Numbered from the stretch's first letter, positions 23,637 to 32,159 are shown. The stretch: 36,578 nucleotides of DNA from CAYUNA01 sp047629355 (GCA_047629355.1 JBLHWU010000034.1:1-36578), one strand, 5' to 3'. Program-made: numbers and translations. The notes: a model not told the origin generated them from the sequence alone.

Positions 23637-24740
23637 ATGTATCTAACTCTTTCAACACTAAATCAGGGCGCGGTGGAAGAAATTTGCGTCTTAGGATTTA
23701 AAGGTAACTTCGAAGATTATCTAACAAGTTACGCTCGGCGTTTAGGGGGGCAAGAACTGAACCAATTTGAAAGTTCATTTAAAGCTTTTCAATGGTTGGA
23801 AGAAACTGCTGAAAAACAGGACAAATCGCTATTGCCAAAAGCGGTTATTTGTGACTATACTTTTTTAAAAGGAGAGAATTTTTTGTTTGCAAGAAACCTT
23901 CGCAACCACACAACTTTGCGAATGCTTCCTTTCATTGTGATTTGTCGGGAACAATGTTTTGAGGGCACTGAATCCTTAGATTTAGGCGTTGATGATTGCT
24001 ATCAATTTCCAGTAAGTTGGGGGATAATAGAAGCACGCATCGACTTTTTAAAGAAATACAAATCGCAGTATCAGTCCACAATGGATATTGAAGAAAAGAT
24101 TCCTGATTTCAAAATTCCACAGATGAAGCGGGTTTTTGATGTTTTTATGGCTTTGGCTACAATTGTATTGTTAAGTCCACTTTTGCTAATCATTGCTATC
24201 GCTATTAAATTGGAATCAAAAGGACCAGTTATTTACTCTTCTAATCGAGTAGGGACTGGTTATCAGGTTTTTGATTTTTTGAAATTTCGGTCTATGCGCC
24301 AGAATGCAGACCAAGAAATGAAGACTTTGCAGCACTTGAATCAATACGATGACGATAACAAAAAGGGGAAAGGACCTCTTTTTGTGAAATTTGTCAATGA
24401 CCCCCGCGTTACTCGTGTTGGTCGTTTGATTAGAAAAACGAGCTTAGATGAAATGCCGCAATTGTTGAATGTTTTGAAAGGTGAAATGTCTATTGTTGGA
24501 AACCGACCGTTGCCGCTTTACGAAGCCAAAGAATTGACACAAGATGCTTGGGCAATGCGCTTTTTAGCACCTGCGGGTTGCACTGGCTTATGGCAAGTTT
24601 CTAAGCGTGGAAGGGCAGATATGTCTTCTGACGAACGCATCGAATTAGATATTGAATATGCTAAAAATTATTCTTTCTGGTATGATTTGAGAATTTTATT
24701 AAAAACACTCCCCGCATTAATCCAAAAAGAGAACGTGTGA
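23637..24740 (+). CDS. Polyprenyl-phosphate sugar transferase with pseudo-receiver N-terminus
   Basis: A 367-residue two-part protein. Residues 163-367 are a bacterial sugar transferase (WcaJ/PglC type) that moves a sugar phosphate from a nucleotide sugar to undecaprenyl phosphate, starting a glycan. The evidence is MKRVFDVFMALATIVLLSPL with one membrane hairpin at 167-190, KFRSMR at 216-221, RKTSLDEMPQLLNVLKGEMS at 266-285, VGNRPLP, and GCTGLWQVSKRGR at 314-326. Residues ~15-140 replace the usual four-helix/CoA-binding-like region with a receiver-like fold. A candidate Asp73 remains (AVICDYTF). The acidic pair is absent, the Thr/Ser position is Cys103 and the conserved Lys is replaced in CYQFPVSW (121-128). 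It therefore probably does not phosphotransfer normally and may instead bind the upstream regulator. An inverted repeat follows the stop directly. Confidence 0.88.
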   Translation: MYLTLSTLNQGAVEEICVLGFKGNFEDYLTSYARRLGGQELNQFESSFKAFQWLEETAEKQDKSLLPKAVICDYTFLKGENFLFARNLRNHTTLRMLPFIVICREQCFEGTESLDLGVDDCYQFPVSWGIIEARIDFLKKYKSQYQSTMDIEEKIPDFKIPQMKRVFDVFMALATIVLLSPLLLIIAIAIKLESKGPVIYSSNRVGTGYQVFDFLKFRSMRQNADQEMKTLQHLNQYDDDNKKGKGPLFVKFVNDPRVTRVGRLIRKTSLDEMPQLLNVLKGEMSIVGNRPLPLYEAKELTQDAWAMRFLAPAGCTGLWQVSKRGRADMSSDERIELDIEYAKNYSFWYDLRILLKTLPALIQKENV

Positions 24741-24743
24741 TTT

Positions 24744-24822
24744 TCTTGTCATTCCGACCGAAGTGGAGAAACCTGGTGTGATGACCTATCCAGAATCCTT
24801 CACTTCGGTAGGAATGACAAAA
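24744..24822. repeat. Palindromic repeat of the GTCATTCCGACCGAAGTGG type
   Basis: TTGTCATTCCGACCGAAGTG pairs with CACTTCGGTAGGAATGACAA around a ~40-base loop. It lies between two genes of the locus. Similar 'cattccgaccgaagtgg' palindromes are widespread in Bacteroidota genomes. Confidence 0.75.
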
Positions 24823-24848
24823 AATACGTCTCGCAACGCATTGAGAGA

Positions 24849-25775
24849 ATGAATCCGTTAATATCAATAATCTCCATCAACTATAACTCAATCGAAGTCA
24901 CTTGCGAAATGCTTGATTCCGTGCGTGTGAACAGCTATAAAAATGTAGCGATAATCGTGGTGGATAATGCTTCAAGGGAGTGTCCAAAAGTATTTTTAAA
25001 AGCCAATTACCCAGAAGTAAAAGTGATTCGAAGTGAAGAGAATTTGGGTTTTGCTGGAGGCAATAATATCGGTATTCGTGAAAGTAATGGCGAATATTTT
25101 TTCTTTTTAAACAATGATGCTGTGTTGACGAATGGGGCATTGGAAAAGATGTTGGCTTTGTTTGATTCCAATCCAAAGTTAGGAATTGTCAGTCCAAAAA
25201 TCTGCTATTTTAAATCAGATATATCGTCTGACGAAGATTTAATTCAATATGCAGGCGCGACGATGGTTCATCCTGTAACTGCCCGTAATCAAACGATTGG
25301 TGAGAAGGAATTGGATAAAAATCAATATTCGGTAGCTAAAGAAACGGCGTACGCACATGGTTGTGCAATGCTGGTAAAAAAGGAAGTTTTGATAAAAGTC
25401 GGTTTGATGCCGGAAGACTTCTTTTTATACTATGAGGAGTTGGATTGGTGTGAGCAAATTCGCAAAGCGGGTTATGAGATTTATGTCGAACCCAACGCGA
25501 CTGTTTACCATAAAGAATCTTATTCTGTAAAAAAGAATAGCGCATTGAAGACCTATTACATCAATAGAAACCGCATCCTGTTTATGCGTCGTCATCGAAG
25601 TGCGAAGGAATTAGCAGGATTCTATTTTTTCTTGGCGTTTTTTACCATTCCAAAAAATGCATTGATGCTTTTACTGAAACGTGATTTCATCAATTTTAAA
25701 GCGTTTTTTAGAGCGATAAATTGGCATTTGACGGAGGGTAGAAAAATCCAGAAGCCTGTTTCAATATTTAGATAA
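24849..25775 (+). CDS. Glycosyltransferase, GT2 family (rhamnosyltransferase-like)
   Basis: A 308-residue GT-A enzyme resembling WbbL-type transferases. ISIISINYNS at 5-14 and IIVVDNASRE at 35-44 bind the nucleotide. ENLGFAGGNNIGI at 64-76 is characteristic of the subgroup, and FLNNDA at 86-91 supplies the metal-binding DxD equivalent. EELDWCEQIRKAGYEI carries the catalytic acidic residue. A hydrophobic stretch near 250-275 probably anchors it to the membrane face. It should add one sugar to the lipid-linked precursor made by the upstream sugar transferase. The donor sugar cannot be read from sequence. Confidence 0.9.
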   Translation: MNPLISIISINYNSIEVTCEMLDSVRVNSYKNVAIIVVDNASRECPKVFLKANYPEVKVIRSEENLGFAGGNNIGIRESNGEYFFFLNNDAVLTNGALEKMLALFDSNPKLGIVSPKICYFKSDISSDEDLIQYAGATMVHPVTARNQTIGEKELDKNQYSVAKETAYAHGCAMLVKKEVLIKVGLMPEDFFLYYEELDWCEQIRKAGYEIYVEPNATVYHKESYSVKKNSALKTYYINRNRILFMRRHRSAKELAGFYFFLAFFTIPKNALMLLLKRDFINFKAFFRAINWHLTEGRKIQKPVSIFR

Positions 25776-25799
25776 AAAACAAACACTTATTAATTTTTG

Positions 25800-25892
25800 G
25801 AAATATCTAAATCCAATCTATTTCCTCATTGCCTTTGAAAAAATGGAAGTGGAAAATAGGTCTTTTTGATTTTATTGGATTTGAATTTTCTC
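25800..25892. repeat. Imperfect inverted repeat between two GT2 genes
   Basis: TCTAAATCCAAT and CTATTTCC on the left pair with GGAAAATAG and ATTGGATTTGAA on the right. It separates the two glycosyltransferases and overlaps the leader of the second. Confidence 0.5.
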
Positions 25893-25904
25893 TAAAATAT
25901 ACTA

Positions 25905-27119
25905 ATGGAGATGACTATTTTAACAATTATTTATAGCTTACTAAGTTGCGTACTTATCTTTTTTTTGGTACTTCCATTTTTCAATGTGTTGTTGTCCCGT
26001 TTTATAAGGGAAAAGAAACCGCTTGCTGCGAAACGCGAAATCGATTTTGCCAATATCATCACCGCTTATAAAAACGTGGATATTGCAAAAGGCTTGGTTC
26101 GTTCCTTACTGAATCAAAAGCATCGCAACCATCGAATTTATTTAGTTGCTGACAATTGTGACATTTCCAATTGGGATATTGAACACGAAAAATTGACGGT
26201 ATTGCGTCCGGAAGAAGGCTTGAACTTAAAAGCTAAATCCATTATTCATGGCATCGAAAATTTCACGAGAGAACACGAATATTGTGTGGTCTTTGATGCG
26301 GATAATTTAGCCCATCCGAAGTTTTTAGAGACGATTAATAATTATGCAGTTGCTGGAAATCGCTCAATTCAAGGACAACGAACCGCAAAAAATCATAATA
26401 CGCTATATGCTTGTGCAGACGCAACAGGCGAGTTTTATAAAAATTATATTGAACGCTATGTACCTCATCTAATCGGCTCATCCTCAGTGATTTCTGGGTC
26501 AGGAATGGCAGTAGAAACGGAGTTGTATAAAGCCTACTTAGCCAGCCCAGAAATTGAGCAAGGCAAGCGTTTAGGGAAAAAAATGTTACAGGAAGATAAG
26601 ATTTTGCAAAATTTCCTTTTGCGACTTAATGAAAAGATTGTTTATGCTTGGGATGCCGTTGTTTTTGATGAGAAGGTAACTACCGGAGATGACGTGGAGA
26701 CACAACGCACGCGTTGGCTATATTCTTATTTTCAAAATATTCCGAACTCCTTGGACATTTTGCATCGTGGCATCACCAATTTCAGTTGGAATCAATGGTT
26801 GTATGGATTGATTACGATTACGCCGCCGATGTTTATCATGTTATTTGGCGCAATTGCGTTGGCAGGACTCGGCTTGTTTTTACAGCCAATGATGACCGTT
26901 GCCTTTGTTGCTGCGATTGGTATATTTGCCTTGACAATTTTCTGGACGCTTTATTTAAGTAAAGTTCCGAAAGAAATTTGGAGTGCAATTTGGGGTATGC
27001 CGCTGTTTGTTTTCAAACAATTTACTGCCTTATTTAAAATGAGTAATCCGAATGAAAATTTCAAACATACGGAGCACAAAATTTTGATTTCGATGGATGA
27101 AATTTTAGAGAGGGAATAA
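25905..27119 (+). CDS. Membrane GT2 glycosyltransferase with QxxRW motif
   Basis: A 404-residue inverting glycosyltransferase. One N-terminal membrane helix (about 5-30) is followed by a GT-A core: IITAYKN at 51-57, LVADNCD at 80-86, VVFDADN with DxD at 131-133, the ED motif in LQEDKIL at 228-234, and QRTRW at 267-271, the QxxRW signature of processive enzymes. Two to three helices at about 293-350 complete it. The family adds sugars repeatedly while threading the chain through the membrane, so this is a candidate polymerase of the locus, with the minus-strand GT2 at 21177 as the alternative. Confidence 0.9.
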   Translation: MEMTILTIIYSLLSCVLIFFLVLPFFNVLLSRFIREKKPLAAKREIDFANIITAYKNVDIAKGLVRSLLNQKHRNHRIYLVADNCDISNWDIEHEKLTVLRPEEGLNLKAKSIIHGIENFTREHEYCVVFDADNLAHPKFLETINNYAVAGNRSIQGQRTAKNHNTLYACADATGEFYKNYIERYVPHLIGSSSVISGSGMAVETELYKAYLASPEIEQGKRLGKKMLQEDKILQNFLLRLNEKIVYAWDAVVFDEKVTTGDDVETQRTRWLYSYFQNIPNSLDILHRGITNFSWNQWLYGLITITPPMFIMLFGAIALAGLGLFLQPMMTVAFVAAIGIFALTIFWTLYLSKVPKEIWSAIWGMPLFVFKQFTALFKMSNPNENFKHTEHKILISMDEILERE

Positions 27120-27142
27120 GCTAGACTCGGTGTAATTTGAAA

Positions 27143-27183
27143 GCAATATGAATAAATTGAGTTTATTTAATTCGCATTCCTAA
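27143..27183. repeat. Solo right arm of a family 1 palindrome
   Basis: TTTATTTAATTCGCATTCCTA is the reverse complement of the left end of copies b-d (AGGAACGCGAATTAAATAAA, one change). No matching left arm is present. A similar left-end fragment (AGGAACGCAAATAAATTAC) lies near 19409-19427. Confidence 0.55.
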
Positions 27184-27195
27184 TAGAAAAGGAAA

Positions 27196-27933
27196 ATGAA
27201 TTCCGCTAAATTTTTGATTCGCAAGGTGAAAAAAATGCTTATCATATCAATCATTCTAAACCTTCTCGGCGCAATCGCGATCTGCTTCGCCATCCAGCGC
27301 CTAGGCGGGCTACAATTTATGTATTATCGGCTCAACAATCAAGGTTTGGCAGGGCAATACGAACATCGAAAAACGCTATACGAAATGCTTCCAGAATCGA
27401 AAGGTAAAATCATTTTCCTTGGAGACAGTCTGACCGAAGGCTGCGAATGGGCAGAATTATTAGAAAATCCTAACATCCTAAATCGCGGTATTTCAGGCGA
27501 CCAAACGGAAGGCATTTTGAAAAGATTAAAATTGGTGTTAGATTTGCACCCTCAACAATTATTCCTGATGATTGGTGTCAACGATTTACTCTTTCATTCC
27601 CCCGAAAAAATTGTTGCGAATTATCGTCAAATCGTTGAGCAAATACAGGTAGAATCTCCTCTTACACAGCTATTTTTGCAATCTTGTCTCCCCGTCAATG
27701 ATGAAGTAAGAACGATTACGATTGACAACAAAGATTTGCAAACCATCAATCAAGGCATTGAAAAGATTGCTACTGATTTTGCTGTTCCTTTTATAAATTT
27801 GTACCCAGATTTTACCGATAACAGAGGAAACTTAAACACTGATTTTACCGCTGACGGCATTCATTTGAATGGAAAAGGATACGCGGTTTGGAAAGGAAAA
27901 ATTGCTCGTTTTGTTAACAATGATGAATTTTGA
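27196..27933 (+). CDS. Membrane-anchored GDSL/SGNH esterase
   Basis: A 245-residue SGNH hydrolase. An uncleaved hydrophobic helix at 14-34 suggests anchoring with the enzyme facing the periplasm. All four blocks are present: FLGDSLTEG with nucleophile Ser78, RGISGDQT with Gly98, IGVNDL with Asn129, and DGIHLNGKGY with Asp220 and His223. Relatives are acetyl-xylan esterase- or platelet-activating-factor-acetylhydrolase-like. Placed just before an MBOAT acyltransferase, it most likely removes or transfers O-acetyl groups on the polysaccharide. An in-frame ATG at 27235 would remove 13 residues. At the 3' end AACAATGATGAAT is directly repeated across the stop codon and then inverted (hairpin 27936-27963). 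Confidence 0.9.
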   Translation: MNSAKFLIRKVKKMLIISIILNLLGAIAICFAIQRLGGLQFMYYRLNNQGLAGQYEHRKTLYEMLPESKGKIIFLGDSLTEGCEWAELLENPNILNRGISGDQTEGILKRLKLVLDLHPQQLFLMIGVNDLLFHSPEKIVANYRQIVEQIQVESPLTQLFLQSCLPVNDEVRTITIDNKDLQTINQGIEKIATDFAVPFINLYPDFTDNRGNLNTDFTADGIHLNGKGYAVWKGKIARFVNNDEF

Positions 27934-28035
27934 ACAATGATGAATAGTAAGAAATTCATCATTAAAAGAATTACTGAGAAAAAATAGACTCGTGCGCCAC
28001 CGTAAGCCGTCCGTCGTCAACCGTAATAGCATACT

Positions 28036-29463
28036 ATGATTTTTAACAGTTTACCATTTTTCGCATTTGTAGCGATATTTTTTCCGCTATACTTTATGCT
28101 GAAGGGCAAAGCACGACTGCTTTTGTGCTTAGTTGGTAGTTATTTTTTTTATGGCTGGTGGGATTGGCGATTTTTGTCGCTCATCGTGACTTCGACCTTT
28201 TTGGATTACTGGATTGGGATTAAATTGCAAGATACCGAAGACCAACCCTCACGTAAAAAATTACTGTTGATTAGTGTTTTTGTCAACCTCGGATTCTTAG
28301 CCTTTTTCAAATATTTCAACTTCTTTACAGATTCTTTTCTGGAAATGGCGCTCTCCTTTGGTTGGAATCCTGGTTGGAATACCTTAAATATTATTCTACC
28401 CGTTGGTATCTCTTTTTATACGTTTCAATCCATGAGTTATACGATTGATGTTTATAAAAAGAAAATTCCTGTGGAGTCGAATTTCTTACGTTTTGCTACA
28501 TTTATTGCATTTTTTCCGCAATTGGTTGCCGGCCCAATTGTGCGGGCAAGTGATTTTTTACCTCAATTTCAAGAGGACAAAAAATTTGAATGGGACAGAT
28601 TGACGATTGGCTTGGCGCAGATTCTCTGGGGCTTTTTCAAAAAAGTAGTGATTGCGGATTCTCTCGCGCTCTTTGTTGATCAATGTTTTGCGTCACCTGG
28701 TTCCCTTTCGTCGATGCACTTATTGATTGGTGTGGTGTTCTATTCTTTCCAAATTTATTGCGATTTCAGTGGGTATTCTGACATTGCGATTGGCTTGGCA
28801 CGCATTATGGGTTTTGACTTTCCAGATAATTTCAAAAAGCCTTATTTCTCGCAAGATTTTAGTGAATTCTGGACGCGTTGGCACATTACGTTGTCGAGTT
28901 GGTTGCGTGATTATTTATACATTTCTTTGGGTGGAAACCGTCACGGTGATTTTAAAACACAAAGAAATTTGATGATTACGATGCTATTAGGTGGACTGTG
29001 GCACGGGGCGAGTTGGGTTTTTGTATTTTGGGGATTTTTACATGGGTCTTATTTAGTCATTCAACGACTTCTTAGCAAGCCTTTTGGTAACTTATTAAGG
29101 TTGTTAAGAACCCCAAAATTCTTACAGGTCGGAATAAACATTTCTATCGTTTATATATTAACCAGCCTGGCTTGGATTTTTTTCCGAAGCCCGGATTTTG
29201 AGACGGCGGTGCGCGTAATACAGGGCATTGCCACTTTTGAAAATTTTACTTTTGCAAGTGTTATTAATAAATTTGTTGTCCTCAAAGGATTGCTGCTCAT
29301 CGCCATTCTATTATCGGTTGAAATCGCCGATGAAAAAACTAAATTTAGTGAAATGGTTAAGGTCAATCCAATGTTTCGGGTTGCCTCTTTTGCTATTTTG
29401 CTATGGCTAATTGCCATTTTTGGGGCATTTGATGCCAACTCATTTATTTATTTTCAATTTTAA
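28036..29463 (+). CDS. MBOAT O-acyltransferase (AlgI-like)
   Basis: A 475-residue multi-pass membrane acyltransferase of the AlgI/DltB/PatA class, which carries acyl groups across the inner membrane for transfer to surface glycans. Family markers: SYFFYGWWDWRF at 35-46, GISFYTFQSMSYTIDVYK at 124-141, GPIVRASDFLPQ at 166-177, YCDFSGYSDIAIGLARIMGF at 241-260, FWTRWHITLSSWLRDYLYI at 278-296 with His283, GGNRHG, and GGLWHGASW with the catalytic His323. Length is typical. It lies between two SGNH proteins, the usual pairing of acyl exporter and periplasmic transferase. Confidence 0.94.
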   Translation: MIFNSLPFFAFVAIFFPLYFMLKGKARLLLCLVGSYFFYGWWDWRFLSLIVTSTFLDYWIGIKLQDTEDQPSRKKLLLISVFVNLGFLAFFKYFNFFTDSFLEMALSFGWNPGWNTLNIILPVGISFYTFQSMSYTIDVYKKKIPVESNFLRFATFIAFFPQLVAGPIVRASDFLPQFQEDKKFEWDRLTIGLAQILWGFFKKVVIADSLALFVDQCFASPGSLSSMHLLIGVVFYSFQIYCDFSGYSDIAIGLARIMGFDFPDNFKKPYFSQDFSEFWTRWHITLSSWLRDYLYISLGGNRHGDFKTQRNLMITMLLGGLWHGASWVFVFWGFLHGSYLVIQRLLSKPFGNLLRLLRTPKFLQVGINISIVYILTSLAWIFFRSPDFETAVRVIQGIATFENFTFASVINKFVVLKGLLLIAILLSVEIADEKTKFSEMVKVNPMFRVASFAILLWLIAIFGAFDANSFIYFQF

Positions 29464-29488
29464 AAAAAGGTATATTGGTTTATAGAAT

Positions 29489-29548
29489 TAATTAAGGAGG
29501 GTAGGTTACTTTTACCAATTCCCTAACGTCAAGTAATCTTCTTAATTA
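29489..29548. repeat. Inverted repeat between MBOAT and SGNH-like genes
   Basis: AATTAAGGAGGGTAGGTTACTT pairs imperfectly with AAGTAATCTTCTTAATT. There is no T-run, so readthrough to the next gene is likely. Confidence 0.5.
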
Positions 29549-29603
29549 GATACAATCTCCATTGAAAGATAAACCAATTCATACTCAACATATCATAAAA
29601 GTC

Positions 29604-30482
29604 ATGAAGAAATTTCTTTGGATAATCGCTTTAATAGCCGTCGTTTTTATCGGTGATAGAGTAGGAGGGATGCTGTTGCAAAAGCTGGTAGATATTAGCC
29701 AATTTCGGTATTCTCGTTTGTACAGAGGGGAAGCAAAAGCAGATTTATTGTTGGTTGGTAATTCACGAGGGTTGATGTTTTACCAACCTTATCTTGAGGA
29801 AGTTACAGGTCAGAAAACTTTTAATATTAGCTATAATGCTTTATCAATTGACTTGGCGAAAAATCTCATAGCTGACCAAATTAAAATTAACGGTGCACCG
29901 AAGATAATGATTCTCGATATTACCATGTGCGACCGCAAGAATGACCGGTTAATCTCTGGATTTCAGGCGTATCGGTCACATTCGGAAAATTTACAAAAGC
30001 TAATCAAAGAACGCCAACCGAAGACTTTTTACGGCGGTGTCTTTAGTCATCTATTTCGTTTTAATTCAGAAATCTTTCATCGTGCTCTATATTATGAAAA
30101 CAAAACGGATGAAATTTGGTTGATTGATCGGGTGATTAATGAAAAAATGATTGCTAATTTGGAGGATACAGATATTAATGATTTTACCATCAAAGATTAC
30201 CTTCTCGATAATTTAATTGAAACGGTAAAATTGGCTCAAAACGCAGGCGTGGACGTGAAATTAGTTGTCAATCCTTATTATCCGCTGTATCGAACTCAAC
30301 GGATGATTAATATTGAAAAAACGATTCAGCGCGTAGAAGCAGCAACCAATTTGAAAGTACATGATTATTCAACCGCGATTTCGGATTTAAAATCATTTGG
30401 GGATTTTCAGCATTTGAATAAATATGGGAGTCGACTGTTTATTGATGAGATGGTGAAGGATGGGATTATTGGGAAAAAATAA
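29604..30482 (+). CDS. SGNH-like membrane-anchored protein partnering the MBOAT
   Basis: A 292-residue protein with an N-terminal helix at 4-24 (MKKFLWIIALIAVVFIGDRV). I use the ATG at 29604; a TTG at 29562 would add 14 residues without improving the signal. SGNH-type blocks are visible: LLLVGNSRG with Ser54, NISYNAL with Asn74, and DFQHLNKYG with Asp267 and His270. The GNSR nucleophile block and HLN ending resemble the periplasmic partners of MBOAT proteins (AlgX/AlgJ or DltD type). It probably hands the acyl group to the polysaccharide. The next gene starts 8 bases after its stop. Confidence 0.75.
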   Translation: MKKFLWIIALIAVVFIGDRVGGMLLQKLVDISQFRYSRLYRGEAKADLLLVGNSRGLMFYQPYLEEVTGQKTFNISYNALSIDLAKNLIADQIKINGAPKIMILDITMCDRKNDRLISGFQAYRSHSENLQKLIKERQPKTFYGGVFSHLFRFNSEIFHRALYYENKTDEIWLIDRVINEKMIANLEDTDINDFTIKDYLLDNLIETVKLAQNAGVDVKLVVNPYYPLYRTQRMINIEKTIQRVEAATNLKVHDYSTAISDLKSFGDFQHLNKYGSRLFIDEMVKDGIIGKK

Positions 30483-30489
30483 AAAAATA

Positions 30490-30885
30490 ATGTCAAAAAA
30501 TACCTTCATTCAAATCGCTGCCATTCTGTTCACGTTATTTCTTGTTTTCATCATTTACTGTGCCAATATCAAAGCAGATTTAATATTCTTTAGGCTATTA
30601 AAATACATTCCTTTTGGCGATAAAGTAGGGCATACCGTGCTACTGGGAACGCTCACATTTTTAGTGAATTGGGCAATGCAAGCCCGAACGTTTATTTTTA
30701 GGAAATTCCAAATTTTAACAGGAAGTTATATTGTTTTTATATTGATTACTTTAGAAGAAATTTCCCAAAATTGGTTGGACAATCGTACTTTTGATTTGTT
30801 TGATTTAGGTGGGAACTATCTGGGAATTTCTCTGGGAAGCTATGCCATTTATCGACTATTTAAAAAGCCATTTCAGACAAAATAA
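30490..30885 (+). CDS. VanZ-like membrane protein
   Basis: A 131-residue protein with four predicted helices and the VanZ-family pattern: PFGDKVGHTVLLGTLTFL around the second helix, then LEEISQNWLDNRTFDLFDLGGNYLGISLG. The first member of the family gives low-level teicoplanin resistance; most others, like this one, have no known role and often end polysaccharide operons. The ATG at 30490 sits 8 bases after the previous stop; an upstream in-frame ATG at 30460 would overlap that gene and is less likely. A strong terminator begins directly at its stop codon, closing the locus. Confidence 0.85.
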   Translation: MSKNTFIQIAAILFTLFLVFIIYCANIKADLIFFRLLKYIPFGDKVGHTVLLGTLTFLVNWAMQARTFIFRKFQILTGSYIVFILITLEEISQNWLDNRTFDLFDLGGNYLGISLGSYAIYRLFKKPFQTK

Positions 30886-30919
30886 AAAAAGCCTTAAGGA
30901 TATTCCTTTAGGCTTTTTT
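30884..30919. terminator. Bidirectional intrinsic terminator
   Basis: Seven A, then GCCTTAAGGA-TAT-TCCTTTAGGC, then six T. It starts within the VanZ stop codon and also faces the terC remnant. Confidence 0.9.
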
Positions 30920-30946
30920 CGTTTATAAACTATTCAAAGAAATTTG

Positions 30947-31363
30947 CTACAAATTTCCCTGAGCTTTTGCTTGTTCTTTCACATCATGTAATTGGATTGC
31001 TTTATTAGAAGGTTTACGCAATATCATATTCAAAAACTCCACAAACTAGCGAGAAAGCTATCGCAAAATACAAATACTCTTTAGGCACTGCACCAACTTT
31101 TTCCCCGAAAAATCCCACATGTGCCAAGTGTGCAGCTTCTGCAATCAGCATAAAACCAATCAAGATCAAAAGTACCAATCCAAGCATCTGAATGGTTGGA
31201 TTGTCAATATTGGTTGCCTTTTTTGATGTTCTTTTGGCAAACGACCCGATACCAAAGAGATGAAAACAATGTTGTCAATCCCCAAAACGATTTCCAAAAA
31301 TGTCAAAGTCAAGAGACTCATCCAAACTTCTGGAGTGGCAAAATCAGGTAATAATAATTCCAT
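30947..31363 (-). pseudogene. Decayed terC-family gene with internal deletion and frameshifts
   Basis: The first 47 codons are a normal TerC-family N-terminus (PEVWMSLLTLTFLEIVLGID, then NIVFISLVSGRLPKEHQK). A base is then missing in a poly-A run. In the next frame comes the family's C-terminal part (NPTIQMLGLVLLILIGFMLI, then AEAAHLAHVGFFG and VPKEYLYFAIAFSL). A second frameshift near 31045 leads to VEFLNMILRKPSNKAI and a stop at 30947. The central helices with the conserved second acidic motif are gone: 139 codons' worth of DNA remain, about half the usual length of the family. TerC proteins are multi-pass membrane proteins linked to tellurite or metal handling; this one cannot work. Confidence 0.85.
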
Positions 31364-31372
31364 GTTTCTAAT

Positions 31373-31432
31373 GGTTAGTGGCTAGTGGTTAATGGCGCCA
31401 TTAACCATTAAACCTTAACCACTAACCATTTT
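31373..31432. repeat. Nested palindrome of GGTTAGTGG units
   Basis: The perfect 20-bp palindrome GGTTAATGGCGCCATTAACC lies inside an outer stem, AATGGTTAGTGG with CCACTAACCATT. Eight T follow on the plus side, just past the FKBP stop. It may block transcription between FKBP and the terC remnant. Confidence 0.7.
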
Positions 31433-31434
31433 TT

Positions 31435-32094
31435 TTAGTTGATTTTTAGCAACTCTACTTCAAAAATTAAAGTAGAATTTGGTCCAATTTGACCACCTGC
31501 ACCACGCTCGCCATACGCCAAGCTTGCAGGAATAACCAACTTCCATTTGTCACCAATTGCCATCAATTGCAACGCTTCGACCCAACCAGGGATAACGCCA
31601 TTCACAGGAAAAGAGGCAGGAGAACCGCGCTCAACCGAGCTATCGAAAACTGTCCCGTCAATCAACATTCCGTGATAATGAACCGTTACTTTATCAGTCG
31701 CTGCCGGACTTGGTCCAGCTCCTTTAGTGATGACTTCGTACTGCAAGCCGCTTTCCAAAGTATTCACTACTTCGCGTGCGCCGTTTTTAGCTAAAAATGC
31801 TTCACCTGCTACTTGGTTGACCGATTTTGCAGCTTCTGCTTTTGCCATCATCGCTTCTCGGAAAATGCCTTGTGCTTCTTCTGCGTTGATTTTCAAATCG
31901 TTGTCTTGCAATACATCGTCGATTGCAGACGCCAAAGTTTTGGTATCTAATTCTGTTAATCCTTGTTGCTTAAGGTTTTGGGCTAAAATCACACCCACAC
32001 TGTAACTCAATGTATCCATTTTCGAGTTTAAATTTTGTGCCGTCAAAGTCATTGTGCTTATCAGACAAATTAATAGTATTGTTAAATTTTTCAT
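31435..32094 (-). CDS. Secreted FKBP-type peptidyl-prolyl isomerase
   Basis: A 219-residue Mip/FklB-like isomerase. The signal peptide (MKNLTILLICLISTMTLTAQ) is followed by an N-terminal dimerisation region (about 25-105, with KMDTLSYSVGVILAQNLKQQ). The C-terminal FKBP domain (about 110-219) shows VTVHYHGMLIDGTVFDSS, VIPGWVEALQLMAIGDKWKL, IPASLAYGERGAG and NSTLIFEVELLKI. It catalyses proline cis-trans isomerisation in the periplasm to help fold exported proteins, which fits a cell exporting large T9SS substrates. A perfect -7 box lies 66 bases upstream. Confidence 0.94.
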   Translation of the reverse strand: MKNLTILLICLISTMTLTAQNLNSKMDTLSYSVGVILAQNLKQQGLTELDTKTLASAIDDVLQDNDLKINAEEAQGIFREAMMAKAEAAKSVNQVAGEAFLAKNGAREVVNTLESGLQYEVITKGAGPSPAATDKVTVHYHGMLIDGTVFDSSVERGSPASFPVNGVIPGWVEALQLMAIGDKWKLVIPASLAYGERGAGGQIGPNSTLIFEVELLKIN

Positions 32095-32159
32095 TATAAT
32101 TTTGAATTAAAAATTTGAAATCATTTACTTAAAGAAAGGGCTATTTCTCAAATGTGCCG

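Noticed and set aside
24744..24822. Terminator after the sugar transferase
   Set aside because: The stem is followed by A residues, not T, on the plus strand, and the next gene of the locus continues in the same direction.
27916..27963. Short direct repeat AACAATGATGAAT and hairpin at the end of the esterase gene as a mobile-element footprint
   Set aside because: Only a 13-base duplication plus its inverted copy, with no element between; local slippage explains it.
29562..29603. TTG start for the SGNH-like gene
   Set aside because: The in-frame ATG at 29604 directly precedes the membrane helix; the extra 14 residues are polar and unlike a signal sequence.
31166..31363. A short intact 65-residue membrane protein
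   Set aside because: It is the N-terminus of TerC followed by out-of-frame residues; the family's C-terminus continues in other frames down to 30947.
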